From an uncultured Lachnospiraceae bacterium (GTDB lineage Bacteria > Bacillota > Clostridia > Lachnospirales > Lachnospiraceae), in assembly GCA_910584685.1 (NCBI GenBank), contig CAJUAO010000042.1, positions 1 to 5,100 on the forward strand: a stretch of 5,100 nt of DNA. The letters are read 5' to 3'. The number at the start of each line of letters is the position of its first letter. The first letter of the stretch is position 1. Shown piece after piece: positions 1 to 5,100 of the stretch. The position numbers were made by a program, and so were the translations under genes. The notes beneath the pieces are model-generated. The model saw only the letters and a list, made by a program, of their open reading frames with translations, did no database searches and had not been told where the DNA came from.

Positions 1-140
1 TGGCGGCAATGACCGCCGCCCTGCCCTACATGGAAACGGAGATACAGGAGCTTGCAGAACGCACAGCGGAAAAGCTGAAGAAACTGACCGAGGACGAATT
101 TGCCGGGCTTGTGTTCCTGCCTGCTGAAGATATGGAGTAA
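1..140 (+). CDS. 3' end of an unidentified gene (partial)
   Basis: An open frame enters from the left edge and ends at TAA 138-140, giving the last 45 residues of a protein whose start lies outside the window. The visible part is highly charged and should be largely alpha-helical, with a Glu/Lys/Ala-rich stretch (ELAERTAEKLKKL) and an acidic end (LPAEDME). There is no membrane segment and no motif I recognise. An ATG lies at 9-11, but nothing upstream in the window can serve as its ribosome binding site, so the gene probably continues leftwards. Its GC-rich codon choice matches the relaxase fragment at the right end rather than the AT-rich cargo, so I infer it is a backbone gene of the host element. 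It could be a small accessory protein or the tail of a larger one; I assign no function. Confidence 0.6.
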   Translation, partial: AAMTAALPYMETEIQELAERTAEKLKKLTEDEFAGLVFLPAEDME

Positions 141-169
141 TATTTATATTTTCTTTTTGCATTTTCATT

Positions 170-189
170 AACCTTAACAAACCTTAACA
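170..189 (+). repeat. Tandem 10-bp direct repeat, candidate operator
   Basis: AACCTTAACA occurs twice head-to-tail with no mismatch (170-179 and 180-189), and a further TTAACC half-copy lies just before it at 168-173. The core TTAACA therefore recurs every 10 bp, about one helical turn, ending 16 bp before the -35 box. OmpR/PhoB-family winged-helix proteins bind direct repeats with about this period as tandem dimers, and Bacillus PhoP uses TTAACA-like repeats. The operon's last gene encodes such a protein. That it binds here is inference. Confidence 0.5.
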
Positions 190-205
190 CATTTCTAAAA
201 AACTA

Positions 206-234
206 TTGACAATCAAAAGAAAGTTCCTTATAAT
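206..234 (+). promoter_or_regulatory. Sigma-A promoter of the MATE operon
   Basis: A perfect -35 hexamer TTGACA (206-211) and a perfect -10 hexamer TATAAT (229-234) are separated by exactly 17 bp. Transcription should start near 241. The promoter faces the MATE gene at 372 and is the only strong promoter seen before the four-gene block. Such a strong core promoter suggests that control acts mainly after initiation (through the leader terminator) or by repression. Confidence 0.88.
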
Positions 235-287
235 ATCTTTTTGTAAAATTTTGAGTGGACTTTTCCGGATTGATATGTCATCTTTTT

Positions 288-325
288 GCCACACAGTTAT
301 CAGTTTGATAACTGTGTGGCTTTTT
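288..325 (+). terminator. Intrinsic terminator inside the leader
   Basis: A perfect 15-bp stem is formed by GCCACACAGTTATCA (288-302) and its exact reverse complement (306-320), with a GTT loop at 303-305, followed directly by TTTTT (321-325) and a further T-rich stretch. It lies downstream of the promoter and about 50 nt before the MATE start, so full expression of the operon requires read-through. It could also stop transcripts arriving from the upstream gene, but its position after a consensus promoter favours an attenuator role. Confidence 0.85.
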
Positions 326-359
326 GTTGTTATAATTCGGAAAATGTTTATCAAATTTT

Positions 360-364
360 GGAGG
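360..364 (+). promoter_or_regulatory. Ribosome binding site of first MATE gene
   Basis: GGAGG lies 7 nt before ATG 372. It is a full-strength Shine-Dalgarno sequence and fixes this ATG as the start. It lies after the leader terminator and outside the predicted enclosing stem, so it appears accessible in read-through transcripts. Confidence 0.8.
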
Positions 365-371
365 ATATATA

Positions 372-1730
372 ATGGCTGAAAATAAAATGGAAGTTATGCC
401 AGTTGGAAAGCTGATTTTTGAAATGTCATTACCGCCACTATTTTCCATGTTTCTTCAATATTCATACAATTTGTTAGACAGTGCTTTTGTCGCCCGGTTA
501 AGCGAGAACGCATTAACGGCTGTTTCGCTGTCTTTTCCAATCACAACATTAATGAATGCGGTATCTATTTGGATTGGGGTTGGTATAAATGTCCTAATTG
601 CGGGACATCTTGGAAAACGTGAACAAGAAGAAGCAAATAAAACGGTTACTCTTGGACTGATCCTTTCCTTTTTGGTTGGCATTATTTTAAATATAACGGT
701 ATTACTAATTATATCCCCATACTTCAAATCGTTTACTGAAAATAACGATATTTATACTTTATGTATGGAGTATATGGGTGTTTGTTCTTTCATGCAGATA
801 CCAAACATGGTTCATATCGTTATTCAAAAAATGATACAGGCAACCGGGAACATGATTGAACCCATGTTGTTTCAACTGACGGGTGTTATAACCAATTTCA
901 TTTTTGACCCACTTCTTATTTTTGGAATAGGTTTTTTCCCGGCAATGGGTATTAAAGGAGCTGCTACGGCAACAGTTTTGGGATATTCTGTTTCAATGGT
1001 TTTGGCATTTATTATGTTTTTAAAAGCAAAACATAAAATAGCACTTAAAACAGTTGGATTTCGTTTTGAATGGAGCATTGTACAAAAAATAATTATTTTA
1101 GGGCTGCCTTCTTTTATTATGAATGCCCTAAACGCTTTTACCGTAACGATTGTAAATCTGTTTTTAGTCGCATATTCAGATACGAGCATTGCTTTTTTTG
1201 GAGCATATTTTAAAATACAGCAGTTAATTATTATGACTATTAATGGATTAATACAAGGCTGTTTGCCCATTATGCGATTTAATTATGGAGCAGGAAATTT
1301 AAAAAGGCTTCAATCAGTTTTTCGATACAGTACAATTTTAGTAACTTCTCTAATGATGTTTGGAACATTAATTATCATGCTGTTTCCGACACAGATTTTG
1401 AGTTTGTTTATGGCTTCGGAAAAAATGCGTTCTTATGGGATTATGGCAATGCGGATTATGGCAACAGGTTATTTATTTTGCGGGCTTTCGACAATGATTT
1501 CGACTTATATGCAAGCGATTGAAAGAGTGTTGCCAAGCATTATGATACAAATATTTAGACAGATGTTTTTTTTGATACCTATTATGTGGATTTTAGAAAA
1601 AGCATTACTAATCAATGGTATTTGGATTGCATTTCCAGTTACTGAATTATTGACATTTGTTGCAGCAGTCATTCTATTTATGAGATTGAGATTTCAAAAT
1701 AATAATAAAGATATAGTTGGAGGTAAATAA
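372..1730 (+). CDS. MATE family efflux transporter, MepA-like (first copy)
   Basis: This is a 452-residue, very hydrophobic membrane protein of the usual MATE length, expected to have 12 transmembrane helices in two six-helix lobes. MATE proteins expel cationic drugs and other toxic compounds using a Na+ or H+ gradient. Visible landmarks are the N-terminal SLPPLFSMFLQYSYNLLD segment with the lobe-1 Asp at 36, the GVGIN loop (69-73), QATGN (156-160), the DPLLIFGIGFFPAMGI block (179-194) typical of MepA-like members, GLPSFIMNALNAF opening lobe 2 (about 244-256), and NYGAG (304-308). No frameshift or missing segment is seen. The start is set by GGAGG 7 nt upstream. It leads an operon with a GNAT gene 2 nt downstream and lies behind a terminator-bearing leader, suggesting inducible expression. 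The family assignment is firm; the substrate cannot be read from the sequence, and I do not assign mepA. Confidence 0.93.
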   Translation: MAENKMEVMPVGKLIFEMSLPPLFSMFLQYSYNLLDSAFVARLSENALTAVSLSFPITTLMNAVSIWIGVGINVLIAGHLGKREQEEANKTVTLGLILSFLVGIILNITVLLIISPYFKSFTENNDIYTLCMEYMGVCSFMQIPNMVHIVIQKMIQATGNMIEPMLFQLTGVITNFIFDPLLIFGIGFFPAMGIKGAATATVLGYSVSMVLAFIMFLKAKHKIALKTVGFRFEWSIVQKIIILGLPSFIMNALNAFTVTIVNLFLVAYSDTSIAFFGAYFKIQQLIIMTINGLIQGCLPIMRFNYGAGNLKRLQSVFRYSTILVTSLMMFGTLIIMLFPTQILSLFMASEKMRSYGIMAMRIMATGYLFCGLSTMISTYMQAIERVLPSIMIQIFRQMFFLIPIMWILEKALLINGIWIAFPVTELLTFVAAVILFMRLRFQNNNKDIVGGK

Positions 1731-1732
1731 AA

Positions 1733-2140
1733 ATGTACAAGGAAGATACATCTTTTACAATTAAAACGGGGGTTGAAAATATGTCCCCAAAAGAGGTAGT
1801 AAATCTTTTAAGGCAAACTGTATGGGCGAAAGACCGAAAAAAAGAGGCTATCATCAAATCATTAAATAATTCAATCTGCTACGGTGCATTTACAAAAAAC
1901 GGACAACAAGTTGGATTTGCCAGAGTGATTACTGATTATGCAACACATTTTTACATTTGTGATGTAGTTGTAAAAAAAGAATTTCGTAATAAAGGTATAG
2001 GCAGGCAGCTTCTTAAAACAATTACGGAAAATGAAGATTTAAAACCATTGTTAGGAATGCTGATAACCGAAAATGCAGAAAAATTTTATGAGCCTTTTGG
2101 TTTTACAAAAAATCCTATTTGTTTTATGACAAACAAATAG
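1733..2140 (+). CDS. GNAT family N-acetyltransferase
   Basis: This is a 135-residue single-domain cytoplasmic protein, a normal size for a compact GNAT enzyme that transfers acetyl from acetyl-CoA to an amine. The acetyl-CoA pyrophosphate-binding signature (motif A) is present as CDVVVKKEFRNKGIGRQLL (about 76-94), with R85, G88 and G90 fitting Q/RxxGxG/A. The preceding strand GFARVITDYATHFYICD is typical, and FYEPFGF (118-124) is the C-terminal motif B. The start ATG has GGAGGT (1719-1724) 8 nt upstream, inside the end of the first MATE gene, and follows that gene's stop by 2 nt, so translation is probably coupled. Lying between two MATE pumps, it may modify a toxic amine or antibiotic that the pumps also handle, but many GNATs of this general type have no known substrate. 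It is not recognisable as any named aminoglycoside acetyltransferase. Confidence 0.9.
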   Translation: MYKEDTSFTIKTGVENMSPKEVVNLLRQTVWAKDRKKEAIIKSLNNSICYGAFTKNGQQVGFARVITDYATHFYICDVVVKKEFRNKGIGRQLLKTITENEDLKPLLGMLITENAEKFYEPFGFTKNPICFMTNK

Positions 2141-2168
2141 ATACACGTTTTTTATGTTAGCAAATTAA

Positions 2169-2174
2169 GGGAGG
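2169..2174 (+). promoter_or_regulatory. Ribosome binding site of second MATE gene
   Basis: GGGAGG lies 7 nt before ATG 2182 in the 41-nt gap after the acetyltransferase gene. The gap holds no terminator and no convincing promoter, so the second MATE gene is probably read from the same transcript. Confidence 0.75.
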
Positions 2175-2181
2175 AATTAAA

Positions 2182-3507
2182 ATGGACGAAAAATTTATGA
2201 AAGAAAAACCTGTATTGCCATTAATTTTATCAATGTCACTTCCTATGGTACTCTCAATGTTGGTAAACTCTTTATATAACATTGTAGACAGCTTTTTTGT
2301 AGCCAAAATTAGCGAGGACGCTATGACGGCATTGTCATTAGTCTTTCCTGTTCAGAATTTTATCAATGCTGTTGCTATTGGCTTTGCCATAGGAATTAAC
2401 GCAGCAATAGCTTTTTATTTGGGTACAGAAGAATATTCAAGGGCAAATATGGCAGCTACACAAGGCATGGTATTTGCTGTTATACATAGTATCATTATTA
2501 CCGTTAGTGTAATTTCTATTATTCCAACGTTTTTAAGAGTATTTACATCATCAGAACCTGTTATTGATTTCGGTATTCGATATTCTCTTATAGCCTTTTC
2601 TTTTACTTTTATAATTATTTTAGGCGGAACATTTGAAAAAATATTCCAAGCCGTAGGTAATATGAAAGTAACTATGACAAGTATGATGTGTGGGTGTATT
2701 GCAAATATTATCTTAGACCCGGTGCTTATTTTTGGGATTGGTTTTTTCCCTGCAATGGGAATAGAGGGAGCAGCATTGGCAACCGGCATTGGACAGACAA
2801 TAACGCTTGCTATCTATTTAGTTATCTACTTTGTGCGCCCTATTCGTATTCGCATTAGCAGACAATTTCTTACTTTTGATAAAAAAACAGCTTTTAAACT
2901 GTATTTTGTTGGTATACCCGCAACTTTAAATATGGCTTTGCCGTCTGTTTTAATTTCAGCACTAAATTCCATTCTGTCCTCATATTCAGAGGTATATATT
3001 TTAGTTTTAGGAATTTATTATAAATTGCAGACTTTCCTATATCTTCCTGCCAATGGTATCATTCAAGGAATGCGTCCTTTAATTGGTTATAATTATGGAG
3101 CTGGTGAGCAAAAGCGTGTTAAGAAAATTTATAATATTGTTCTTTGCATGAGTAGCGTAATCATGGTTTTAGGCACTATTATTTGTTTGCTCATTCCCGG
3201 TCAACTAATAAACCTGTTTACTCATGTGCCGGAAACAATTCATACTGGGGAAATTGCACTCCGTGTTATTAGCGCAGGCTTTCTTGTTTCAGCTATTTCA
3301 GTAACTTCATCAGGTGCGTTAGAGGGATTAGGAAAGGGTATGCCGTCATTAATTATTTCTCTATGCCGTTATATTATCATTATCATTCCGTCCGCATTTT
3401 TGTTTAGCAAACTTTTTGGTGCAGTCGGCGTATGGAATGCTTTTTGGGTGGCTGAATTTATTACCGCAATTATTTCATTTTTTATTTATCACAGAACAAT
3501 AAAATGA
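2182..3507 (+). CDS. MATE family efflux transporter, MepA-like (second copy)
   Basis: This is a 441-residue membrane protein of normal MATE length with about 12 hydrophobic helices. It shares its plan with the first MATE gene: Asp36 in SLYNIVDSFFVAKI, GIN at 71-73, QAVGN (156-160), DPVLIFGIGFFPAMGI (179-194) and NYGAG (304-308) fall at the same residue numbers, so the two proteins align almost without gaps over the first 300 residues or so while differing at most positions. The FGIGFFPAMGI block is also strongly conserved in DNA (about 910-960 and 2720-2770). They are therefore old, diverged paralogues rather than a recent tandem duplication. The predicted role is drug or cation export driven by Na+ or H+. 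The start is set by GGGAGG 7 nt upstream. It has the same AT-rich composition as its upstream neighbours. The two pumps may differ in substrate; a joint complex is possible but not shown here, as MATE proteins usually act alone. Confidence 0.93.
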   Translation: MDEKFMKEKPVLPLILSMSLPMVLSMLVNSLYNIVDSFFVAKISEDAMTALSLVFPVQNFINAVAIGFAIGINAAIAFYLGTEEYSRANMAATQGMVFAVIHSIIITVSVISIIPTFLRVFTSSEPVIDFGIRYSLIAFSFTFIIILGGTFEKIFQAVGNMKVTMTSMMCGCIANIILDPVLIFGIGFFPAMGIEGAALATGIGQTITLAIYLVIYFVRPIRIRISRQFLTFDKKTAFKLYFVGIPATLNMALPSVLISALNSILSSYSEVYILVLGIYYKLQTFLYLPANGIIQGMRPLIGYNYGAGEQKRVKKIYNIVLCMSSVIMVLGTIICLLIPGQLINLFTHVPETIHTGEIALRVISAGFLVSAISVTSSGALEGLGKGMPSLIISLCRYIIIIIPSAFLFSKLFGAVGVWNAFWVAEFITAIISFFIYHRTIK

Positions 3508-3530
3508 AATTAGAAAGACAACCGCATACC

Positions 3531-3539
3531 GGGAGGTGG
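3531..3539 (+). promoter_or_regulatory. Ribosome binding site deciding a GTG start
   Basis: GGGAGGTGG lies in the 36-nt gap after the second MATE gene, its GGAGG core 7 nt before GTG 3544. It supports this GTG as the start over the next in-frame ATG (3589), which has no comparable site at the right distance. Confidence 0.8.
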
Positions 3540-3543
3540 TAAC

Positions 3544-3957
3544 GTGGGAAAATTGTTACTACTGACACTTAACGAACAAGAAGAAAAAATGATTGACAAA
3601 ATCATAACGGCAATATCTGATTATATACAGGTTGAGCCTATGGAGATTAAGCCCGCTTCCGTGTTATCTTTTCCGGGACTGGAAATAAGGCAGAGCCAAC
3701 ACAGGGTATTTCAAGACGGGGAGGAAGTAAACCTTACCCGCCTTGAATACAGCACCCTTGTATTCCTTGCTTCCAATCCCGGCATTGTCCTCACAAAGAC
3801 ACAGATTTTTGAAGTTGTTTGGAACATGGATAGCGATAGCTGCCATTCAAGCGTTTCCAATGTTATTTGCAACCTGCGGAAAAAGATAGAGCCGGACAGC
3901 AAAAACCCGACCTACATAAAAACCGTGTTAGGTGTCGGCTATAAATTCAATGGATAA
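3544..3957 (+). CDS. Orphan OmpR/PhoB-type winged-helix regulator (no receiver domain)
   Basis: This is a 137-residue cytoplasmic DNA-binding protein starting at GTG. Residues about 44-136 form a complete Trans_reg_C winged helix: GLEIRQSQHRVFQDGEEVNLT (first beta sheet), LTRLEYSTLVFLASNPGIVLTKTQIFEVVW (helices 1-2), SSVSNVICNLRKKIEP (102-117, recognition helix), and IKTVLGVGYKF (125-135, wing). Full response regulators of this family are about 220-230 residues with an N-terminal phosphoacceptor domain. Here that domain is absent and replaced by about 40 residues (LLLLTLNEQEEKMIDKIITA and on) with no phosphorylatable Asp motif. No sensor kinase lies nearby. It therefore probably works without phosphorylation, or senses through another partner. 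It follows the second MATE gene by 36 nt in the same direction, so it may be the operon's own regulator, with the TTAACA repeats at 168-189 as candidate target. Alternatively, it is a backbone regulator of the element next to which the cargo landed: its GC content rises from about 3650 on, unlike the MATE genes. Confidence 0.88.
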   Translation: MGKLLLLTLNEQEEKMIDKIITAISDYIQVEPMEIKPASVLSFPGLEIRQSQHRVFQDGEEVNLTRLEYSTLVFLASNPGIVLTKTQIFEVVWNMDSDSCHSSVSNVICNLRKKIEPDSKNPTYIKTVLGVGYKFNG

Positions 3958-4123
3958 CGCCGAGGAATGATGATTGATACACTGTCATTTCCCGGTGTTC
4001 TTTTCTGCCCTTGTGGACGCTTAGAAGCCCTTTTCCGGGCGGTAATGGATTTCCCTGCCTGCGCCACAAAACGCCCCGGAAATGCCCATAAAACGCCTTA
4101 CACACCCGCCCTAACTATCTGCA
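3958..4123. other. Gap between convergent regulator and relaxase genes
   Basis: About 166 bp between the stop of the regulator and the stop of the minus-strand relaxase segment. An open frame from ATG 3967 crosses it but has no Shine-Dalgarno sequence, and its second half lies antisense to the relaxase end, so I do not call it a gene. Short inverted repeats occur (GCCC/GGGC at 4027-4040; CATTTCC near 3986 with GGAAATG near 4079), but none is followed by a T-tract on either strand, so I see no convincing terminator for either gene. Confidence 0.4.
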
Positions 4124-5020
4124 TTACCTCTCTGCCTGTTTCTCACGTTCCGGCTGCTTTGCCTGCCGCAAGATACTGTCTACATTCTGCTTGATTGTGT
4201 CGTACTGCTTCACTTTCTTTTTCAGCTTCCCGTACTCTTGATACAGCTTGTCTTTCTTCTCCGTAAGCTCCTTGTACTCCGTATGCAGCGTTTTGAAGTC
4301 GGGCAGCTTCCCGCCGTTTTTTGCCGCCTGCAACGTCTTAGCGGCGGCTTCGTGAATGATAATGCTGCTCTCATTCCCCCGCAGGAACTTTTCTTTGTCC
4401 TTTGCCTTTTTGTACTGCATATAGACCGCCTTTGTCTGTTGGTATGCGGATATGTTTTTCATCAAAAGGGATATGTCGGACAACCTCTTTTCCAAGCCTT
4501 TCAGCATGGCGGCGGTATTTTCGCTTTCCGTATGCACTTCATCAAGAACCGCCTGCAACTGCTCATACTCTGAAATGTCATGCTCCGTTAGGAAATTCAA
4601 AGTCTTTGCCGCCTGCTTCAAGTTGTGTATCTTCGCCCACTGTTCATAACCTTTGCTCTCCGCTGCCTTGATACTGTTCTGAATGTCTATCAGCATGGAG
4701 ATACCCGCTTTTTCCTGCCTTAACGCTTTCGGCTTCGCCCGGTACGTCCCGGCAATCCTCTCCGTTATGGCTTCCACGGTGTAGGCTTCCCCAAGCGTCT
4801 TAGAACGGGTAAAGCGTTCCTGCCCCGGCGCACGGAACGAAACGAACTTGCCCCGCTTTACCTCATAGCCCGCCGCTTCCATGAGCCGCAGGAAATCATC
4901 AAAATCTTTCGCTTTGGGAATGGTAGCGTCAATCAACGCTTTCAGCTTTGCTTTCCAACTTGTCCCCCTGCGTTCAGCGTCCCATTCCGCATATTTCTTT
5001 CCCTTGTCCTGCCCCGGCGT
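4124..5020 (-). pseudogene. Relaxase/mobilization nuclease, C-terminal part, probably 5'-truncated
   Basis: The minus strand encodes 298 residues closely resembling the C-terminal half of MobP/VirD2-like relaxases of clostridial conjugative and mobilizable elements. These enzymes nick the origin of transfer and lead the strand into the recipient. In order: TPGQDKGKKYAEWDAERRGTSW (start at 5020), a conserved helical domain with DFDDFLRLMEAAGYEVKRGK, SFRAPGQERFTR and KTLGEAYT, then a long charged coiled-coil tail rich in Lys/Glu ending in EREKQAER and TAA (4124-4126 on the minus strand). The catalytic N-terminus (the Tyr and the HxH metal site) is not in the window. The frame stays open to the window edge at 5100, but the residues beyond TPGQ (…QYGFFICSRYAFIF) do not resemble the expected relaxase segment that ends in a CxEhGLSVI-like sequence. 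I therefore infer a junction near 5020 and a non-functional gene. The TTG at 4936 is internal to the conserved domain and is not the start. GC is higher than in the cargo. Confidence 0.75.
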
Positions 5021-5024
5021 GAAA

Positions 5025-5100
5025 ATGAAAGCGTACCTTGAACAAATAAAGAACCCGTATTGTTTCCGTTGCGGGGAAACTGTCGTCCGTCTGTCCTTTG
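5025..5100 (+). CDS. 5' part of a small element-encoded protein (partial)
   Basis: From ATG 5025 the plus strand encodes MKAYLEQIKNPYCFRCGETV and then VRLSF up to the window edge. The pattern (F/Y)LxQIxNPYCFxCGxxVVxxSF resembles short proteins of under 100 residues encoded in clostridial conjugative transposons; this is from memory and the family name is not certain. The function of those proteins is unknown to me. A CxxC pair (C13, C16) is visible. There is no Shine-Dalgarno sequence before this ATG, and the frame is also open upstream (GTG at 5019, then across the relaxase fragment), so the true N-terminus may have been lost at the same junction that truncates the relaxase. If this ORF is real, the minus-strand frame here is only its antisense shadow. 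Confidence 0.45.
   Translation, partial: MKAYLEQIKNPYCFRCGETVVRLSF

Larger units (their letters stand above)
241..371 (+). promoter_or_regulatory. Attenuator-type leader of the MATE operon
   Basis: This is the predicted untranslated leader of about 130 nt between the promoter and the first MATE gene. It contains a complete intrinsic terminator (288-325). A longer-range stem can form around it: TTTTCCGGATT (261-271) pairs with AATTCGGAAAA (334-344) over 11 positions with one G-U pair, enclosing the terminator. An ORF of 34 codons starts at ATG 275, runs through both arms of the terminator and stops at TGA 377-379, overlapping the MATE start by 8 nt; its SD is weak (GGA at 267-269) and the encoded peptide would be hydrophobic. 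A second short frame, GTG 255 to TGA 306-308, ends inside the hairpin but has no SD. The layout resembles the leader attenuators of antibiotic-resistance genes in Gram-positive bacteria; the inducer is unknown. It matches no riboswitch class I can recognise. Confidence 0.6.

Noticed and set aside
255..308. Short GTG-started frame ending in the terminator hairpin as a leader peptide
   Set aside because: No Shine-Dalgarno sequence upstream; noted in the leader entry but not supported as a gene.
331..336. Second TATAAT just after the leader terminator, a possible extra promoter for the first MATE gene
   Set aside because: The nearest -35-like TTGATA (305-310) is 20 bp away and lies within the terminator stem; spacing and context are poor.
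455..1270. Minus-strand ORFs within the first MATE gene (and 2415-2789 in the second)
   Set aside because: They lie wholly inside clearly coding MATE sequence, and similar shadows arise at the same conserved block in both genes.
4027..4040. GCCC/GGGC hairpin as a terminator between the convergent genes
   Set aside because: Only 4 bp of stem and no T-tract on either side.
3967..4194. Plus-strand ORF of 75 codons after the regulator gene
   Set aside because: No Shine-Dalgarno sequence, Cys/Pro/Ala-rich composition, no recognisable domain, and its second half is antisense to the well-supported relaxase C-terminus.
4238..4671. Overlapping plus-strand ORFs across the relaxase segment
   Set aside because: They are antisense shadows of the coiled-coil region; the minus-strand frame has the conserved protein sequence.
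4934..4936. TTG as the start of the relaxase-like gene
   Set aside because: Recognisable relaxase sequence continues upstream to about 5020, and no ribosome binding site precedes the TTG.
1..5100. CRISPR arrays, tRNA or rRNA genes, insertion-sequence ends
   Set aside because: No regularly spaced repeats, tRNA-like fold, rRNA sequence or transposase ORF was seen on either strand.

Overview
The window looks like part of a mobile element from a low-GC Gram-positive gut bacterium (Bacillota, most likely Clostridia). The reasons are consensus GGAGG ribosome binding sites, an extended MepA-like MATE gene pair, and a gene fragment that closely resembles the C-terminal part of relaxases carried by clostridial conjugative and mobilizable elements. 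Base composition is split. The left edge (1-140) and the right third (about 3650-5100) have the moderate GC of the element backbone, while the block from about 141 to 3510 is clearly AT-rich and reads as inserted cargo.

Layout: 1-140 is the 3' end of an unidentified plus-strand gene. Positions 141-371 are a rich control region: two tandem 10-bp direct repeats (170-189), a perfect-consensus sigma-A promoter (-35 TTGACA at 206-211, -10 TATAAT at 229-234, 17-bp spacer), and a leader of about 130 nt that carries a perfect 15-bp-stem intrinsic terminator (288-320 plus U-tract) before the first gene. Then follow four same-strand genes spaced as one operon: MATE transporter (372-1730), GNAT acetyltransferase (1733-2140), second MATE transporter (2182-3507) and a small orphan OmpR/PhoB-type winged-helix regulator without a receiver domain (3544-3957). 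After a gap of about 170 nt comes a minus-strand relaxase C-terminal segment (4124 to about 5020). Its sequence stops resembling a relaxase at about 5020, and the opposite strand there begins a different small element-type ORF (5025 to beyond 5100). This suggests a rearrangement junction and a relaxase that has lost its catalytic N-terminus.

Working model (inference): the MATE-GNAT-MATE-regulator block is an efflux and/or drug-modification cassette. It is transcribed from one strong promoter, held back by a leader terminator (attenuation), and possibly controlled by the last gene of the operon binding the TTAACA direct repeats upstream of the promoter. The substrate is unknown. The relaxase remnant shows the cassette sits in an element, but this copy may not encode its own working relaxase.
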